Assembly: GCA_021808875.1 (NCBI GenBank)
Contig: JAKBAU010000123.1
Location: forward strand, 1-9,899
Origin: Pseudomonadota bacterium
GTDB taxonomy: Bacteria; Pseudomonadota; Alphaproteobacteria; Micropepsales; Micropepsaceae
Length of the DNA: 9,899 bases
Direction: 5' to 3'
Within the stretch, counting starts at the first letter, position 1. Each line of letters opens with the position of its first letter. This document shows positions 9,497 to 9,899 of this stretch, in pieces. Under the pieces are notes generated by a model. The model saw only the letters and a list, made by a program, of their open reading frames with translations, did not search any database and was not told the DNA's origin. A program made the position numbers and the translations under genes.

Positions 9497-9744
9497 GGGC
9501 GCAGCTCCACTGGGCGGCAGCGCGCCCGCAAAATGCACGACGTGAAAATGTCTAGCCGCACTCTACCGCCCTGACTAGGCCTGCGCCAATCTGACAGCGC
9601 CGCAGCCTGATCGAGGTTTGCCGTCGCCTCTGTGCACAGAAGGTCGTGGAGAGAAGGTGCCGCAGTCCGGCATCAGCAGCCCTTGAGCCCAGACCCGCGC
9701 ACGACCCCAGCTGCTCTCTTGCCAACATCAAACCTGCGCTGCGG

Positions 9745-9768
9745 TGACAGCGTGATGACATTTTGTCA
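9745..9768. promoter_or_regulatory. TGACA repeat cluster upstream of the amidase gene
   Basis: TGACA occurs at 9745-9749 and 9756-9760, 11 bases apart, and its complement TGTCA at 9764-9768. The last two form the dyad TGACA-TTT-TGTCA, 45 bases before the amidase ATG. One-turn spacing and dyad symmetry suggest a repressor or activator site, but the pentamer is short. Confidence 0.3.
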
Positions 9769-9785
9769 GCAGCTAGCTAAGCTGC
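9769..9785 (+). other. Small stem-loop before the amidase gene
   Basis: GCAGCT (9769-9774) pairs with AGCTGC (9780-9785) around a five-base loop AGCTA. It follows the TGACA dyad directly and ends 15 bases before the ribosome site at 9801. It might lie in the leader RNA; the role is unknown. Confidence 0.25.
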
Positions 9786-9812
9786 GGGAAGCAGGCTCTT
9801 GGGGACGACATC

Positions 9813-9899
9813 ATGAAGGACTATGCCACGCACGACGGACTTGGACTTGCCAACCTCGTGCGCAACAAGGAGGTCAGTGCGAGCGAACTGGCCGAAGAA
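9813..9899 (+). CDS. Amidase signature family protein, N-terminus only (partial)
   Basis: The ATG at 9813 has GGGGA seven bases upstream (9801-9805) and opens a frame that runs off the window after 29 codons. The residues YATHDGLGLANLVRNKEVSASEL match the usual start of amidase-signature enzymes, in which an Asp-x-x-GLAxLVRxxEVS helix precedes the catalytic Ser-Ser-Lys domain. Members hydrolyse amide bonds and include GatA, acylamidases and 6-aminohexanoate cyclic dimer hydrolase. The catalytic residues are outside the window, so the exact class and intactness cannot be judged. A TGACA dyad upstream may control it. Confidence 0.7.
   Translation, partial: MKDYATHDGLGLANLVRNKEVSASELAEE

Larger units (their letters stand above)
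9497..9812. other. Intergenic region between membrane protein and amidase genes
   Basis: This 316-base divergent gap should hold promoters for both genes, but no convincing -35/-10 pair was found. It contains a perfect 12-base palindrome, TCTGTGCACAGA (9629-9640), and a cluster of dyads near the amidase start. A 69-codon minus-strand frame at 9552-9761 has no ribosome site or recognisable motif and is not called. No tRNA or other RNA gene is visible. Confidence 0.5.

Noticed and set aside
8801..9574. 257-codon plus-strand frame opposite the membrane protein gene
   Set aside because: It is antisense to a gene with clear membrane helices and a ribosome site; its translation is a low-complexity His/Gln/Lys/Asp-rich sequence typical of a shadow frame.
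9552..9761. 69-codon minus-strand frame in the membrane protein-amidase gap
   Set aside because: The Arg/Cys/Leu-rich composition, lack of a ribosome site and lack of any motif make it unlikely to be real.

Overview
The window looks like an ordinary stretch of a GC-rich bacterial chromosome, most likely from an alphaproteobacterium. Three observations support this. The uvrA promoter carries a direct-repeat GTTC-N7-GTTC LexA (SOS) box, the alphaproteobacterial type. UvrA has a Cys-to-Ser change in its first zinc module, which I recall from alphaproteobacterial UvrA proteins. The TonB-dependent receptor indicates a Gram-negative envelope. No rRNA, tRNA, CRISPR array, insertion sequence, integrase or phage gene was seen, and no frameshifted gene was seen.

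Left part (1-1536): a divergent pair. On the minus strand is the N-terminal cupin half of an AraC-family regulator, cut by the window edge. On the plus strand is a complete alpha/beta hydrolase of the hormone-sensitive-lipase (HSL) type. The 132-base gap holds a -10-like hexamer very close to the regulator start, a small inverted repeat and a hairpin next to the hydrolase ribosome site.

Centre (1537-5381): a FhuA-like TonB-dependent siderophore receptor of 710 residues, then a 487-residue APC-superfamily amino acid permease. Both have good Shine-Dalgarno sites and are separated by 114 bases containing an inverted repeat. The regulator, esterase and receptor could form a siderophore uptake and processing unit, but that is a hypothesis.

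Right part (5382-9899): a 299-base gap leads to uvrA, the damage-recognition ATPase of nucleotide excision repair. The gap contains a perfect 20-bp palindrome and a candidate promoter with the SOS box directly after the -10. uvrA converges, with a 24-base gap, on a minus-strand gene for a 288-residue polytopic membrane protein of uncertain function. After a 316-base gap, the first 29 codons of an amidase-signature-family protein run off the right edge.

I did not find a clearly new system. The best leads are the uvrA control region, the 20-bp palindrome, the uncharacterised membrane protein and the esterase-receptor pairing.
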